Origin: Zygaena filipendulae
Lineage: Eukaryota; Arthropoda; Insecta; Lepidoptera; Zygaenidae
Length of the DNA stretch: 64,000 nucleotides
Reading direction: 5' to 3'
Assembly (NCBI GenBank): GCA_907165275.2
Contig: OU015679.1
Location: 1 to 64,000, forward strand
The notes beneath the pieces were generated by a model, which was given only the letters and a program-made list of their open reading frames with translations, had not been told where the DNA came from and searched no databases. This document shows positions 9,830 through 19,299 of this stretch, piece after piece (position 1 is the first letter of the stretch; every line of letters begins with the position of its first letter). Position numbers and translations under genes: made by a program.

Positions 9830-11117
9830 TTAGTGAAGGATTGTTGTTTTTGTTTTTCTTCGTGCTAACGAAACTGGGAGCAAAATTTTTTCGTAACCTG
9901 TGTGATAAGAACATAATCTCACTTCATAAAAGCAACAAAAGATGGCAACATGCGCAGGTTGTAGATAGAATATTCCTGGCAGGCGTTTTCTAAAGTGTTC
10001 GCTTTGTGATCACTATTATGATTTGGATTGCGCAAACGTGCCTGAAAAACGATTTTATAACACCATGACCGCAGATCACAAAAGTAAGTGGAAATGCCAG
10101 GGATGCATTTGCAAGCAGCCTAAAACCAATAATTCCAACACCCCACTTAGACCTACCTCCCCAGATATGAATATAAATATTATAATGAGAAAACAGCAAA
10201 ACTTTAGAGCTGTAAGCCCAACCTCAGAATATATTGACCAAAGTATAGAAAACAATCTAACTATTGAAGAAATCACCGATAACACACAAATGGCCTCCAC
10301 TGATACCCTAACATTAGAAAAAATCAGTCAATTATTAGACACAAAATTAGAGAAAATTAAAACAAATATAATTTTAGACATAAAAAACATGATCCAGGAA
10401 GATTTTCTGGCTGCTACCGATAGGTTGAACTCAGAAATACAACAGAGAATACATATCCTGACTGAAGAACAGCGTGCAATCAAGAATGACATAAACGCAA
10501 TTAACAAAAAAATTGAGAATTTAGAACTACAAACGAACAGAATTCTGAATCTAAAAAGGATCGTAGTTCACGGTCTGTCAGAACAACATCATGAAACCGA
10601 ATACGCCCTCCGTGACCGCGTGTTCAGGGCTTTTCAGGATATTCTAGACATTAACATTAACCCCTATACCGAGGAAATAAAACGCATTGGAAAATATAGA
10701 AATCATAGACCAATACTAGTTGAGTTTATCAGTAAAAGAATGGCGAAGTACATAATGGAAAATACGAGAAAATTCAAAAATACCGGAATAGTCGTAAGCA
10801 TGTTTATGGACGGAAAAGAACTGCAGAAGCGTAATACCCTAGTAAAAAAGCTTAAAATAGCCCGTAAAAGTGGACAACATGCTGTAATAAGAAATAACAG
10901 ATTATTTGTTGATGGAGAAGAAATTTCAAACCTAAATATACCACCAGAGATGCAGTATCAGGACCGTAACATAAGCATCAACGATACTAAAAATTTAGAG
11001 AAATGTAGTAATACCGTGAATCAAACACCAACAATGCCGAGAAATGAGGATGAACAAAATTTCATCAGTTTAAAATAAATCACCTTCACATCTTATCTTA
11101 TTTTATCTTAATAAATG
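9830..11117 (+). mobile_element. ORF1-only LINE derivative (half-LINE)
   Basis: A LINE ORF1 (9942-11078) is followed after about 20 bases by a TTATC-type tail ('cttatcttattttatctta', about 11095-11113), with no ORF2 between them. The tail is like that of the LINE at 260-2899. This looks like an internally deleted, ORF1-only retrotransposon, comparable in layout to mammalian HAL1. The start coordinate is approximate because the 5' UTR boundary cannot be seen. Confidence 0.55.
9942..11078 (+). pseudogene. LINE ORF1: PHD finger, coiled coil, FP/Transposase_22-like domain
   Basis: ORF1 proteins of LINEs bind the element RNA and act as chaperones. The ATG at 9942 opens a PHD-type zinc finger (Cys-x2-Cys at the start, 'LKCSLCDHYYDLDCANV', then 'WKCQGC'). 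A TAG at codon 9 (9966-9968) interrupts it. The open part from 10023 then gives an acidic, Ser/Thr-rich spacer, a heptad-like coiled coil ('LEKISQLLDTKLEKIKTNI' to 'INKKIENLELQTNRILNLK'), and a C-terminal domain 'KRIVVHGLSEQHHETEYALR' to 'VIRNNRLFVDGEEISNL' that resembles the baculovirus FP/Transposase_22 fold. Apart from the early stop the frame is clean, so the copy is fairly young. Not a host gene. Confidence 0.75.
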
Positions 11118-11362
11118 GGGCAGGCAGACAAAGCCTCGGCACTTCGACCCTTGGGATCTTTTGTGCCATCCCCACCCTGTGATCCTCCCTCTACTCCCTA
11201 AAGACCTCGGCGGCGAAGGCTAGTGTGCAGTGGAGGGGTAGGAACCTAAAGTCCTCTGGTTCCGGGTAAGCCGTCCCCAGGAGGGCCATACGTTTGCGAG
11301 CCAGGGCGTCGCACTCGCACATAAGATGTGCCATTGTTTCCACTTCTATACCGCACTTTCTG
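11118..11362 (-). mobile_element. 3' end of the LOA/I-group LINE split by Gypsy#0
   Basis: The minus strand reads 'KCGIEVETMAHLMCECDALA' and ends near 11200, followed by 3' UTR to about 11118. It continues, in frame and without loss, the C-terminal zinc-binding region whose first half ends at 16711. The Gypsy element at 11363-16710 lies exactly between them, flanked by the duplicated target TCTG (11359-11362 and 16711-16714). Confidence 0.85.
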
Positions 11363-11445
11363 TGTAGGGACGTCTTAAGGCGAGCGAATGGAAACAACCA
11401 CTCTTGTTAAATGATCGTTTAATACTGTCAACATACACCACTTCA
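11363..11445 (-). repeat. 3' LTR of Gypsy#0
   Basis: 83 bp, identical to the 5' LTR. The adjacent internal sequence on the element strand is pyrimidine-rich apart from 'ggagg', so a normal polypurine tract is not evident. Confidence 0.9.
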
Positions 11446-11545
11446 CCTCCGGGGGTGAAAAGAAAAAAAATGAATACTTAATCTATACATTTTTTTGGTT
11501 TCATATATATTACAAAAATTGAACTCTTAAAATTATGAATATTCG

Positions 11546-12046
11546 TTAGTTATAATACGGTTTCGTTCTATTCTTATGGACTATGTCATATTTGTTATTT
11601 TTTAATATCTTAACATTAGGACCTATGTCTTCTACAACAATAAATGGGCCCTCATACAAAGGTTCTAATTTCTTCCCTGTTTCATTCTTTACTAATATTA
11701 GTTGATCTTTATTATACTTTATAGGATTAATATACTTATCATAATGAATTTTCCTTTTTTGCTTACTTAAAATTAAATTATTTCTAGCATCATTATGAGC
11801 TACCTGTAATCTATATTTTAAATCTAATGCATAATTTTCTGGATTATATAATGGTTCTACATAATTACTTACTCTAGTTGGGATATTGCTCTGTCTACCA
11901 AATACTAATTCAAAAGGTGTGTATTTCGTTTCTGTGTGTACTGTGTTATTGAATCCAAAGCACCAGAATGGAAGCCACTGGCTCCACGTGCTTAAATTAC
12001 CTTGACACTGGATTCTAAGAATATACATATTCGAGGGCCGGCCCAC
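11546..12046 (-). pseudogene. Gypsy#0 integrase C-terminal remnant
   Basis: Starts abruptly with the last part of the catalytic core ('NLSTWSQWLPFWCFGFNNTV' then 'TKYTPFELVFGRQ') and runs through the C-terminal domain ('KLEPLYEGPFIVVEDIGPN' and 'NRTKPYYN'). The HHCC zinc finger and at least the first two catalytic Asp residues are absent. It is in a different frame from the RT/RNase H ORF and overlaps its end, so it is joined by a deletion that also shifted frame. No functional integrase can come from this copy. Confidence 0.8.
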
Positions 12047-14724
12047 TCTTGTATTCCTTTTATTTCATCGTTTAACTCTTTCACGAATGACTTATTTAAT
12101 TCATTTATTACTATGCATAGTTCAATTATATTCGTCATCTTACAAAAATCTCGTAACTTAGTCACAAATTCGGCTCGCGAGAAATGTGCCCTAAAGTTTA
12201 GATTTATATATAACGTCATATTTTCTTCATCATACGTAAAACAACCATGCGTTATTATTTTGTCGACCTGGAGTAACTTATCTAATTTACAACCTTCGAT
12301 TAATTTCATCTCCACGCAATCATTCGGTCTCTTTAGTAATTCTACGACTCTTGGTTGATCAGGCCTTTCGTCTGTAGCTTTACTAAAGGATGAATTCTCA
12401 CTCTCGCATAATTTTTTATCATTCATTCTCTTCAATTGTGCTCTTGTCATCACTGATATAATCTCCTGATGTAAAGTTTTCAATTCGTCGGAATTAATAA
12501 TAATTCTCGATAACGCGTCGGCTGCGACATTTTCTTTTCCCTTAATGTAAATTATTTTAAAATTATATTCATCCAGTACCAATCTAAACTTTAATAATCT
12601 GCTAGATGGATCTTTTATACTAAATAAATAAACTAACGGTTTGTGGTCCGTCATTATTTTAAATGGTCTTCCATATACGTATGGTCTGAAGTATTTCACA
12701 GCCCATACGATTGCTACTAGTTCTTTCTGTATTGTTGGGTAGTTACGTTCTGCCTTATTTAACGGTCTGCTGGCATAAGCTACTGGTCTCAAATCACTGT
12801 TACATAGAACTGCTCCTATAGCTGTACCTGACGCATCGGTTTGAATAATAAATTCGTTACTTTCCGAAAAGTCTGGGTATTGTAATATTGGAGCTGTCAT
12901 TAGCAATGATTTTAAAGTTTCAAATGAAGTTTCACAATTTTCTGTCCAAATAAACGGTTCATTTTTCCTGGTTAATTTATTCAATGGCATCGTTATATCA
13001 GCAAAATTTTTAATAAATTTCCTATAATAATTACAAAAAGCTACGAATCTCTTAACTTCTTCCACATTTTTTGGTTTTGGATAATTTTTTAATATTTTTG
13101 TTTTAGCTGGATCTGGCAAAACACCTTCTGCTGATACCACATGTCCTAAATATAACAGTTCTTTCTTTAAAAATTGACATTTCTCCGGATTTAATTTTAA
13201 ATTTACTTGTTTTAACCTTTCCAAGACGTCAATTAAGTTTTTATTATGAATATCAAGATTTCTTCCAAAAATAACAAGGTCATCTAAATAAACAAAGCAT
13301 TTTTCGTAGGTTAAGCCTGACATGGCAATTGACATAACTCTACTAAAAGCACTTGGGCTAGTTTTAAGACCCATTGGTAATCTTTTCATTTGATATTGGC
13401 CTGTACTAGTAGTGAATGCTGTGCACTTTCTACTAGGTACATCCAAATTAACTTGAAAGTAACCTTGACTTAAATCTAAATGCGAAAAATATACGGAACC
13501 CGACAGTGAATCTAAAATGTCTGTGATATTTGGTAAAGGGAATTTATCATCGACTATATTTTCATTTAATTTTCTGAAGTCAACCACAAGTCGCCACTTC
13601 TGTTCTGAATTTACCGAACCTTTTTTGGGAACTAGTAAAATTGGGCTGGACCACTCGCTTTTAGTTTCTTCTATAATGTCATCTTTAAGCAATTTTTCTA
13701 TTTGTTTATTTACCTCTGCTTTTAAAGAGTGTGGTAATCTATAGGGTTTAATGTAAACTGGAGTAGCATTAGGTTTTAAGACAATGGATTGTTCATAAAT
13801 ATTTGTTGATGTCAATTTATCGCCTGGTAAACAAAAGACGTCTGAATATTTAGAACAAATTTGCTTTATCGAATTTTGTTCCTCTGCATTTAAATGGTCT
13901 AAGTTTATTATTGATAAAAGAGTTTTAGCTCGATTTATATTTGCACTGCATTGGTTAAATTTACACACGTTATAATAACTTAATGGTACTAATTCTGGCT
14001 TAAAGTCGTTTAACACTATTTCTTGTTCTCCGACGTTCAAAAATTTTAACGGTATTCTATTATCTTTAATACTAACTATACCACCTGACAAAAATATGTC
14101 GTCAGTTATTTGCTTGGAACATACAACGTAGTCTTCTTTCAAATTCGGATCTATGTTTACATAATGAATCGATTCCGATCGTGCTGGTACCTGAATCATA
14201 TTATTCGAACACGTTGTGTGGTCTGTTATTGGTATCAAAAACTTCTTACCATAATTATACAGTGACAAAACATTAGTCTCTATGCTGATATTAGCTTTAT
14301 ATTTAGATAGGAAGTCTAAGCCGAGAATTCCATCCGCCTTTAAAGGAAGGTTATTAAATACATGGAACTTATGCTCGAAGATTTGATTATTGTTATGAGT
14401 TAGTGATAGGTAAACATATCCCGAGGAACGAATTTGACCGCCTATTCCATTTATGAAAATGTCGTTGCTATGTACCAGTATATTTCTCGGTACTGCCTCA
14501 GCTTTTATGACAGATATACTTGCCCCTGTGTCTAGTAACCAATAATATGTTTTGCCGTAAATGTTAAATGACACAAATTTTGCTTTACCATTTAATGTTA
14601 AAATGTTTTGTTTAAGATCGAAAAAACTGCATTCCCTCGTTTTGTTTATTTGTCGCCAAATTATTTGCGTTGTCTTGTACGTTTTCCGTTCCGTGCGCGT
14701 AAAGTACACGATTGCCCCTACCAC
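11992..14724 (-). CDS. pol: Gypsy#0 Pol: protease, RT, RNase H (integrase mostly lost)
   Basis: Polyprotein frame of 910 residues entered from gag by a frameshift within the overlap at 14612-14724. Protease: 'YYWLLDTGASISVIKAE' (DTG). RT: 'WRLVVDFRKLNENIVDDKFP', 'HLDLSQGYFQ' (catalytic Asp), 'MKRLPMGLKTSPSAF' and 'CFVYLDDLVIFG' (YLDD). RNase H: 'FIIQTDASGTAIGAVL', 'KELVAIVWAVKYFRPYVYG', 'IMTDHKPLVYLF' and 'GKENVAADALSR', with catalytic D, E, D, D visible. After RNase H the chain loses similarity and ends near a deletion junction at about 12040, where integrase His/Cys and DDE domains should be. The frame has no internal stop. Confidence 0.85.
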   Translation of the reverse strand: MVGAIVYFTRTERKTYKTTQIIWRQINKTRECSFFDLKQNILTLNGKAKFVSFNIYGKTYYWLLDTGASISVIKAEAVPRNILVHSNDIFINGIGGQIRSSGYVYLSLTHNNNQIFEHKFHVFNNLPLKADGILGLDFLSKYKANISIETNVLSLYNYGKKFLIPITDHTTCSNNMIQVPARSESIHYVNIDPNLKEDYVVCSKQITDDIFLSGGIVSIKDNRIPLKFLNVGEQEIVLNDFKPELVPLSYYNVCKFNQCSANINRAKTLLSIINLDHLNAEEQNSIKQICSKYSDVFCLPGDKLTSTNIYEQSIVLKPNATPVYIKPYRLPHSLKAEVNKQIEKLLKDDIIEETKSEWSSPILLVPKKGSVNSEQKWRLVVDFRKLNENIVDDKFPLPNITDILDSLSGSVYFSHLDLSQGYFQVNLDVPSRKCTAFTTSTGQYQMKRLPMGLKTSPSAFSRVMSIAMSGLTYEKCFVYLDDLVIFGRNLDIHNKNLIDVLERLKQVNLKLNPEKCQFLKKELLYLGHVVSAEGVLPDPAKTKILKNYPKPKNVEEVKRFVAFCNYYRKFIKNFADITMPLNKLTRKNEPFIWTENCETSFETLKSLLMTAPILQYPDFSESNEFIIQTDASGTAIGAVLCNSDLRPVAYASRPLNKAERNYPTIQKELVAIVWAVKYFRPYVYGRPFKIMTDHKPLVYLFSIKDPSSRLLKFRLVLDEYNFKIIYIKGKENVAADALSRIIINSDELKTLHQEIISVMTRAQLKRMNDKKLCESENSSFSKATDERPDQPRVVELLKRPNDCVEMKLIEGCKLDKLLQVDKIITHGCFTYDEENMTLYINLNFRAHFSRAEFVTKLRDFCKMTNIIELCIVINELNKSFVKELNDEIKGIQEWAGPRICIFLESSVKVI

Positions 14725-15835
14725 GATTATTTCCGTGATTCCTTCGTGAGTACCAACTGCGTCCGCGATTTGGATGGCTAAATGACGTTCGATTATTATT
14801 ATAATTACTATTCGTATTGGAATGATAATTTTGATTAAAATTTAAGTTACCTCGTCCGCGGTATCCGTTGGGCCTTTGGGTGTATTGTCCTCGATTTAGA
14901 TGAGTGTTACGCCTATATGTATTAGTAAAATGGGTTTCCTTACCCCGTCCTCGTCGTGTAAACTGCATTACTTCCTCGTTTTTTGGAAATGTACACGTTC
15001 CTTCGTCCTTGGCAGCCTGGATAGCCTCACCTAAGCTGTCGAATTTGCGCGCTGCGATGATCGTACTCAACCTGGTATCTCGTAACCCATCTGAAAATCT
15101 TTTAATTGCCATTTTTTCGTTAATGGGTTTAAGCGCGGCAAACCTAGCTTCGTCACCATCGGCCTGGGTAATAATAGTAAGGTCAGAAAACAAATTCTCT
15201 AATTCAGTACCATATTGGTCTATAGATTTCCATCCTTGAGAAATATTTTGGAGTTTGTTTTGGATGGCAACAAATGATTTTTTAGGCAGTAAGAGCTTTC
15301 TTAAATCTACTAAAAGATCATTAATACAAACATAATTTTTGGGCAACCGTACTTTTGCATTTTCAGATAAGCGATTTTTCAGTGTAAATTTAATAAGCCA
15401 TAATTTGTCCTCCTCTTTTAACATCTCTGCGTACATTTCAACCGCATCAATCAGCCTTTTGGTCGTCTCCTCTTTTCCATCCATTACTGGGATCAAACTA
15501 CATGCCGTTTTTAAATCAAAATCCATCATAAATTCTTTTTCGTCTCTACTACTACAAGAACTACTGTTACTACTATGCCTCTTTGTGGGCTTGATACATA
15601 GATTTTTTATATCGCCATACACTTTATTTATATTATCATTTGCGTTATTTGCTATTACAATTAGTTCATATTTTTGCCCTTTTTGTGATAACAAATACTT
15701 TAATATGTCTTGACATTCAAGAAAAATATTTTTTGCCAACTTTAACTTATCTTCTAAAACATTCCCTTTAAATCTAGACTGTCCTTTCTTAATCAAATAC
15801 TTCTTAATTTTATTTAATTCGTTCAAATTTTCCAC
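14612..15835 (-). CDS. gag: Gypsy#0 Gag
   Basis: Structural capsid protein of 407 residues. The N-terminal third is helical and Lys-rich; a Ser-rich linker ('HSSNSSSCSS') follows; then the capsid-like region at about 110-290 ('TKRLIDAVEMYAEMLKEEDK' to 'SIDQYGTELENLFSDL' and 'FSDGLRDTRLSTIIAARKF'). The C-terminus is an RG/N-rich nucleic-acid-binding tail ('YRGRGNLNFNQNYHSNTN') in place of a CCHC knuckle. The ORF overlaps the pol frame by about 110 bp; pol lies in the +1 frame relative to gag. It is uninterrupted, so Gag could still be made. Confidence 0.8.
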   Translation of the reverse strand: MENLNELNKIKKYLIKKGQSRFKGNVLEDKLKLAKNIFLECQDILKYLLSQKGQKYELIVIANNANDNINKVYGDIKNLCIKPTKRHSSNSSSCSSRDEKEFMMDFDLKTACSLIPVMDGKEETTKRLIDAVEMYAEMLKEEDKLWLIKFTLKNRLSENAKVRLPKNYVCINDLLVDLRKLLLPKKSFVAIQNKLQNISQGWKSIDQYGTELENLFSDLTIITQADGDEARFAALKPINEKMAIKRFSDGLRDTRLSTIIAARKFDSLGEAIQAAKDEGTCTFPKNEEVMQFTRRGRGKETHFTNTYRRNTHLNRGQYTQRPNGYRGRGNLNFNQNYHSNTNSNYNNNRTSFSHPNRGRSWYSRRNHGNNRGRGNRVLYAHGTENVQDNANNLATNKQNEGMQFFRS

Positions 15836-16137
15836 TAATTTACTACTTTAAAGTAAAAGTAACTACAGTATTGGGAGCCATAATGTACCGTAGTAGTGGT
15901 TACGCGCGGAGTCGTCGCGACTACTTTTATGGGCACAGGAATTTAAACAAATGGCTCGTTACAATGGTAAGGTACTTACATGCATCATATTATAATTATT
16001 ATAATATTTATTACTATCTGTTACTAAGACTATGTTTTAAAGTCTCTACATTTATTTTTTATTTATTTTTAGCTTTCACTTGCACTGCACTGCACTTGCA
16101 CTCATAAAATTGTACTTGCCTGCACATCACTCACAAT

Positions 16138-16443
16138 TTAATGCTTGCCTCCTGCTATGGCAACTGCGCTGGATCCAGCGTGTTGCTGCTCCTCCTGGCG
16201 CCTCGCAAGACTTCTTCTCAAGGCATGTCGTGCTATTTCGCGCCGCATCCACTGGCGATGACACTTTTTATACGCGTAATATATTCCTCCGCAGCACGTT
16301 AACAGGATGACCACCACGATGATAATTAAGAGGATATTTGTTATAGACAGGTGATAGCTTAATTGTTCCGTGTTCGTACTATTGGAACCCGCCGCATTTT
16401 GCGCGATTATTAGTTCTTGTTTTTCCGGACTACTTCGACACAT
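16138..16443 (-). CDS. Small single-pass membrane protein upstream of gag
   Basis: A 101-residue ORF in the long leader of Gypsy#0, ahead of gag. It has a polar N-terminus with one N-glycosylation-type site (NST), a strongly hydrophobic segment at about residues 35-56 ('ITNILLIIIVVVILLTCCGG'), then a Tyr/Cys/Lys stretch and a highly basic tail rich in Arg. This fits a type III or tail-anchored membrane protein with a cytoplasmic basic end. I recall small hydrophobic ORFs in the leaders of some other insect gypsy elements but cannot name a function. It is separated from gag by about 300 bp in the same orientation and could be expressed first on the genomic RNA or by splicing. Confidence 0.55.
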   Translation of the reverse strand: MCRSSPEKQELIIAQNAAGSNSTNTEQLSYHLSITNILLIIIVVVILLTCCGGIYYAYKKCHRQWMRREIARHALRRSLARRQEEQQHAGSSAVAIAGGKH

Positions 16444-16604
16444 TTTGCCTGATTATTATTTTCGGAAACTTTATGCGTTGCATTTTTAAATTAAATTAAA
16501 TTTTTAAATTTTTCTTCATTTATTTTCTCCTTTCTATTTTTCTTGATTACGAGTAGGTAATTTTAAATACGTAAATACGCGGTGCGCCTGCGCCGGACAG
16601 GCAG

Positions 16605-16627
16605 ACCCGTTTTAGGCAGGGTCGCCA
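16605..16627 (-). promoter_or_regulatory. Primer-binding site of Gypsy#0
   Basis: Directly abuts the 5' LTR and reads TGGCGACCCTGCC on the element strand. The TGGCGACC start is the form seen in Arg-tRNA-primed gypsy elements, but beyond that I cannot name the tRNA. Confidence 0.6.
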
Positions 16628-16710
16628 TGTAGGGACGTCTTAAGGCGAGCGAATGGAAACAACCACTCTTGTTAAATGATCGTTTAATACTGTCAACATA
16701 CACCACTTCA
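16628..16710 (-). repeat. 5' LTR of Gypsy#0
   Basis: 83 bp, TG...CA in element orientation, identical to 11363-11445. It contains ATTAAA as the only polyadenylation-like signal (complement of 16683-16688) and no TATA box that I can see. Confidence 0.9.
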
Positions 16711-18567
16711 TCTGCAGGATGGGTCGCTGGCCAATCTCATCTTCGTGAGGTGCTCCCTAGTCCCGAAGTGACCTGTAAGCACACCAGTAATTAGGCGGGC
16801 CTGATTGCGACTCAGTAGAAGTATGTTGCGTGATAGTTTCACATCAATGTTGTCGCCGATGAAGCGTTTAGAATGCCTAAGACCCGTAGACAGTGACCAC
16901 TCTTGTGTGTGTCTTTTCCGGGCATTTTGGCGTATTGGCTCCGGTCCAAAGAAGGTCTTGTCTGATCCTGCCCTAGCCAGTTCATTTGCAAGTTCATTGC
17001 CTTGTATGCCTACATGACCTGGAACCCAGATTAGTCTGACCTGGTTGTTAGTGCCCAGTTTATTTAGTGCGCGGACGCATTCGTGCACCAACCTTGACTC
17101 CACTCTACATGATGTTACAGCTTTTAACGCTGCTTGGCTGTCTGTAAGTATGTAGATGGACTTTCCTTTTGTTTCGCTTTTAATGTTTTCTTTAACACAG
17201 CTTATTATGGCGTAGGTTTCTGCTTGAAAAACTGTTGCGAATCTTCCCATGCTTTGGGTAGATCTGAAATGTTCAGCATAGACCCCCGCCCCTGTGCCTG
17301 TGCTCGTTTTAGAGCCATCTGTATACCAGATGAGGTTCTCCATTTCTGGTTTCCGTATGCCTTGTTTCCATTCTTCCCTACTTGGGATTTGGACTTTGTA
17401 ATTCCTTTTGAATGAGTAGACGGGGTTCATCTTGTCGCAACCCATGCTCATCAGTCCGTCAATGTCGTTGTTGACATCCAATTTCGTATGCATGGTTAGC
17501 GGAATAGAACTACTCCACGCTCCAGCCACGACTAATCTATATAGTGCTTTTCTAGCCTCGGCCTCCACCTCTATGTGTAGTGGTGTAAGGTCCAAAAGAA
17601 CCTCCATTGCCGACGTTGGAGTCGTTTTAAAGGCCCCAGTGATTGATAAACATGCTAGGCGTTGCACTTTCCCAAGTTCAGTCCTGCATGTTCCTAGTTT
17701 AGTTCTTGGCCACCACACGATGCTGCCATACCTAATTATGGGGATGACCATCATCTTGTAAAGCCAGTGGACTACTTTTGGTTTTAGGCCCCATGTGCTT
17801 CCGTAAGCTCTGCGGCACATTCCAAATACTCTTAGAGCCTTTGTCGTTATGTTGTTCACGTGTGTTTTAAACGTGAGCTCCTTGTCCAAAGTGACTCCAA
17901 GGTATTTCACTTCAGTGGACCAGTTTAACTGATTCCCTGACAGGGATACGGTTCTCAGTTCCGCTAAGGCCCTTCTCCTGGTAAATGCCACTAGTGACGT
18001 TTTGCTAGGACTGACAGAGAGATGGTTTTTTGTGCACCATCTCTCAACTCTACCCAGAGCCTCTTGCATTAGACATGTTGTAGTCCCAGGAAATTTTCCA
18101 TTAACTAGTATTACGATGTCATCTGCATATCCTACCGTGTAGAACGGTCCTTTGTTTAGTTCTCTGATGAGTGAGTCAATTACTAAACACCAGAGGATAG
18201 GCGAGAGCACACCTCCTTGTGGACACCCCCTAGTGGCTCTCACACACATTGATTCACCTCGTAGGTTCGAATGTATGATTCTGCCCTTTAACATGTTGTC
18301 GATCCATTGACCAACCGTCCTGTTGATGCCGTGTACCTTTACAGCCTCCTTAATAGAATCGTGAGTTGTTCTGTCAAAGGCTCCTTCTATATCTAGAAAG
18401 GCTCCCAAGCACAACTCCTTCTCTACAATTGCCTTTTCCGCACGACTGACCACATAGTGCAGCGCCGTTTCAGTCGATTTACCCGGCTGGTAAGCACATT
18501 GCATCTCATGCAGTTTAGTCCCTTGTAATGGTCCAGCCCTTATATATTTGTCTACAAGTTTTTCCAT
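16708..18567 (-). CDS. LINE ORF2 fragment: reverse transcriptase + RNase H
   Basis: A 619-residue uninterrupted frame. RT: 'CAYQPGKSTETALHYVVSRA', 'GAFLDIEGAFDRTTHDS' (catalytic Asp), 'GCPQGGVLSPILWCLVID' and 'VGYADDIVILVNG' (YADD). The thumb is 'VKYLGVTLDKELTFKTHV'. RNase H at about residues 405-540 has 'IWYTDGSKTSTGTGAGVY', 'QAETYAIISCVKENI', 'YILTDSQAALKAV' and 'WVPGHVGIQGNELANELA', so D, E, D and the final D/H region are all present. The C-terminal zinc region starts ('LASDPSCR') and is cut by the Gypsy#0 insertion at 16711. No endonuclease or ORF1 remains. The lack of stops suggests a recent copy. Confidence 0.88.
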   Translation of the reverse strand: MEKLVDKYIRAGPLQGTKLHEMQCAYQPGKSTETALHYVVSRAEKAIVEKELCLGAFLDIEGAFDRTTHDSIKEAVKVHGINRTVGQWIDNMLKGRIIHSNLRGESMCVRATRGCPQGGVLSPILWCLVIDSLIRELNKGPFYTVGYADDIVILVNGKFPGTTTCLMQEALGRVERWCTKNHLSVSPSKTSLVAFTRRRALAELRTVSLSGNQLNWSTEVKYLGVTLDKELTFKTHVNNITTKALRVFGMCRRAYGSTWGLKPKVVHWLYKMMVIPIIRYGSIVWWPRTKLGTCRTELGKVQRLACLSITGAFKTTPTSAMEVLLDLTPLHIEVEAEARKALYRLVVAGAWSSSIPLTMHTKLDVNNDIDGLMSMGCDKMNPVYSFKRNYKVQIPSREEWKQGIRKPEMENLIWYTDGSKTSTGTGAGVYAEHFRSTQSMGRFATVFQAETYAIISCVKENIKSETKGKSIYILTDSQAALKAVTSCRVESRLVHECVRALNKLGTNNQVRLIWVPGHVGIQGNELANELARAGSDKTFFGPEPIRQNARKRHTQEWSLSTGLRHSKRFIGDNIDVKLSRNILLLSRNQARLITGVLTGHFGTREHLTKMRLASDPSCR

Positions 18568-18640
18568 GCATTTTAGTATAAATGATGATAAGCTTATAGG
18601 CCTGTATGATTTTGCCTGGTCGTAGCTGGGTTTAAATTAA
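16711..18640 (-). mobile_element. LOA/I-group LINE body, 5'-truncated
   Basis: Minus-strand LINE with RT, RNase H and the beginning of a C-terminal Cys/His motif, which continues at 11362 beyond Gypsy#0. The first readable RT motif is 'SYDQAKSYRPISLSSFILK' near 18630, beyond which the sequence is the leader of another LTR element. Clade call rests on RT motif style plus the RNase H domain. Confidence 0.8.
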
Positions 18641-19112
18641 GATTTGGCACACTGGTTGTGAAAGCAAACTAATTAGGTATCTGGAATTTATAGGGCTAGC
18701 ACTTTAGGTAGGCGTTTACACGTTAGGTAGGCCACCCTACCCTCGAGGCACCAAATTCACAATTGTCACAAATTAAAGTGGAAAGAACTAGGAATAGGCG
18801 AAGGAACGGGCTCACAATTAAATTAGCAGACAGCAAGGCAGAGGAAGTCTCGACTGTAGGCGCTGGCTGCTGGTAGGCGTGAAGTCCCTTGTATCCCTCA
18901 GGAAAGCTGTCCGACGTACGGTGTACGACGGTGGTGGTAGGTATCGCAGCACGGCACTCGATGTAGTCGCAACTCTTGGCTGATAGGGTACCAAAGTAGG
19001 CGTTGCACGGTGTACTCGTGACGATGACCTCCGCTTGACCGCCGCGCGAACAAAGGAACGGCAAATCTTCGTTATTTATTAGCGATTGCAAGTCCTGTCA
19101 CGGTCGCCAATT
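18641..19112 (-). mobile_element. Leader of a tRNA-Arg-primed (412/mdg1-like) gypsy element
   Basis: Downstream of a primer-binding site (19091-19109) the minus strand holds about 450 bp of untranslated leader and then stops at the LINE. A 122-codon frame (19091-18723) has no Gag similarity and starts inside the primer-binding site, so I do not call it a gene. Sequence to the right (19113-about 19250) may be the end of the LTR. Confidence 0.5.
19091..19109 (-). promoter_or_regulatory. Primer-binding site matching tRNA-Arg 3' end
   Basis: The plus strand reads 'agtcctgtcacggtcgcca', which agrees with the 3' end of insect tRNA-Arg (TCG) including CCA as I remember it. This is the primer used by the 412/mdg1 group of gypsy elements. 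Confidence 0.7.
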
Positions 19113-19299
19113 TATTTGTCTACGCTTGTGCAGACAAATAAAAGATTTGTTTGACAATTTAAAGTGTTTTAATCCACATTTAGATAATTTAAAACAAATA
19201 CAAAATATATAGGTACGTTGTTGCCAGCGAATAGACGATGACAAGCAAAAAAGGTATATGAATGAACGTAGACCGAGCGCCTGAGTGACCATTTGAATG

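Larger units (their letters stand above)
11363..16710 (-). mobile_element. Ty3/Gypsy element #0 with 83-bp LTRs, integrase-deleted
   Basis: Complete LTR retrotransposon on the minus strand. Its two LTRs (16628-16710 and 11363-11445) are identical over 83 bp, begin TG and end CA, and are flanked by a 4-bp target duplication TCTG. In order it has a primer-binding site starting TGGCGACC, a small membrane-protein ORF, gag, protease, RT, RNase H and only the end of integrase. The zinc-binding part and catalytic core of integrase are missing, so the copy is not self-sufficient. Identical LTRs point to a recent insertion. It splits a LOA/I-group LINE. Confidence 0.9.

Noticed and set aside
18723..19091. 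122-codon ORF as a gag gene
   Set aside because: Starts at a non-ATG codon inside the primer-binding site and shows no Gag-like features; it is leader sequence.
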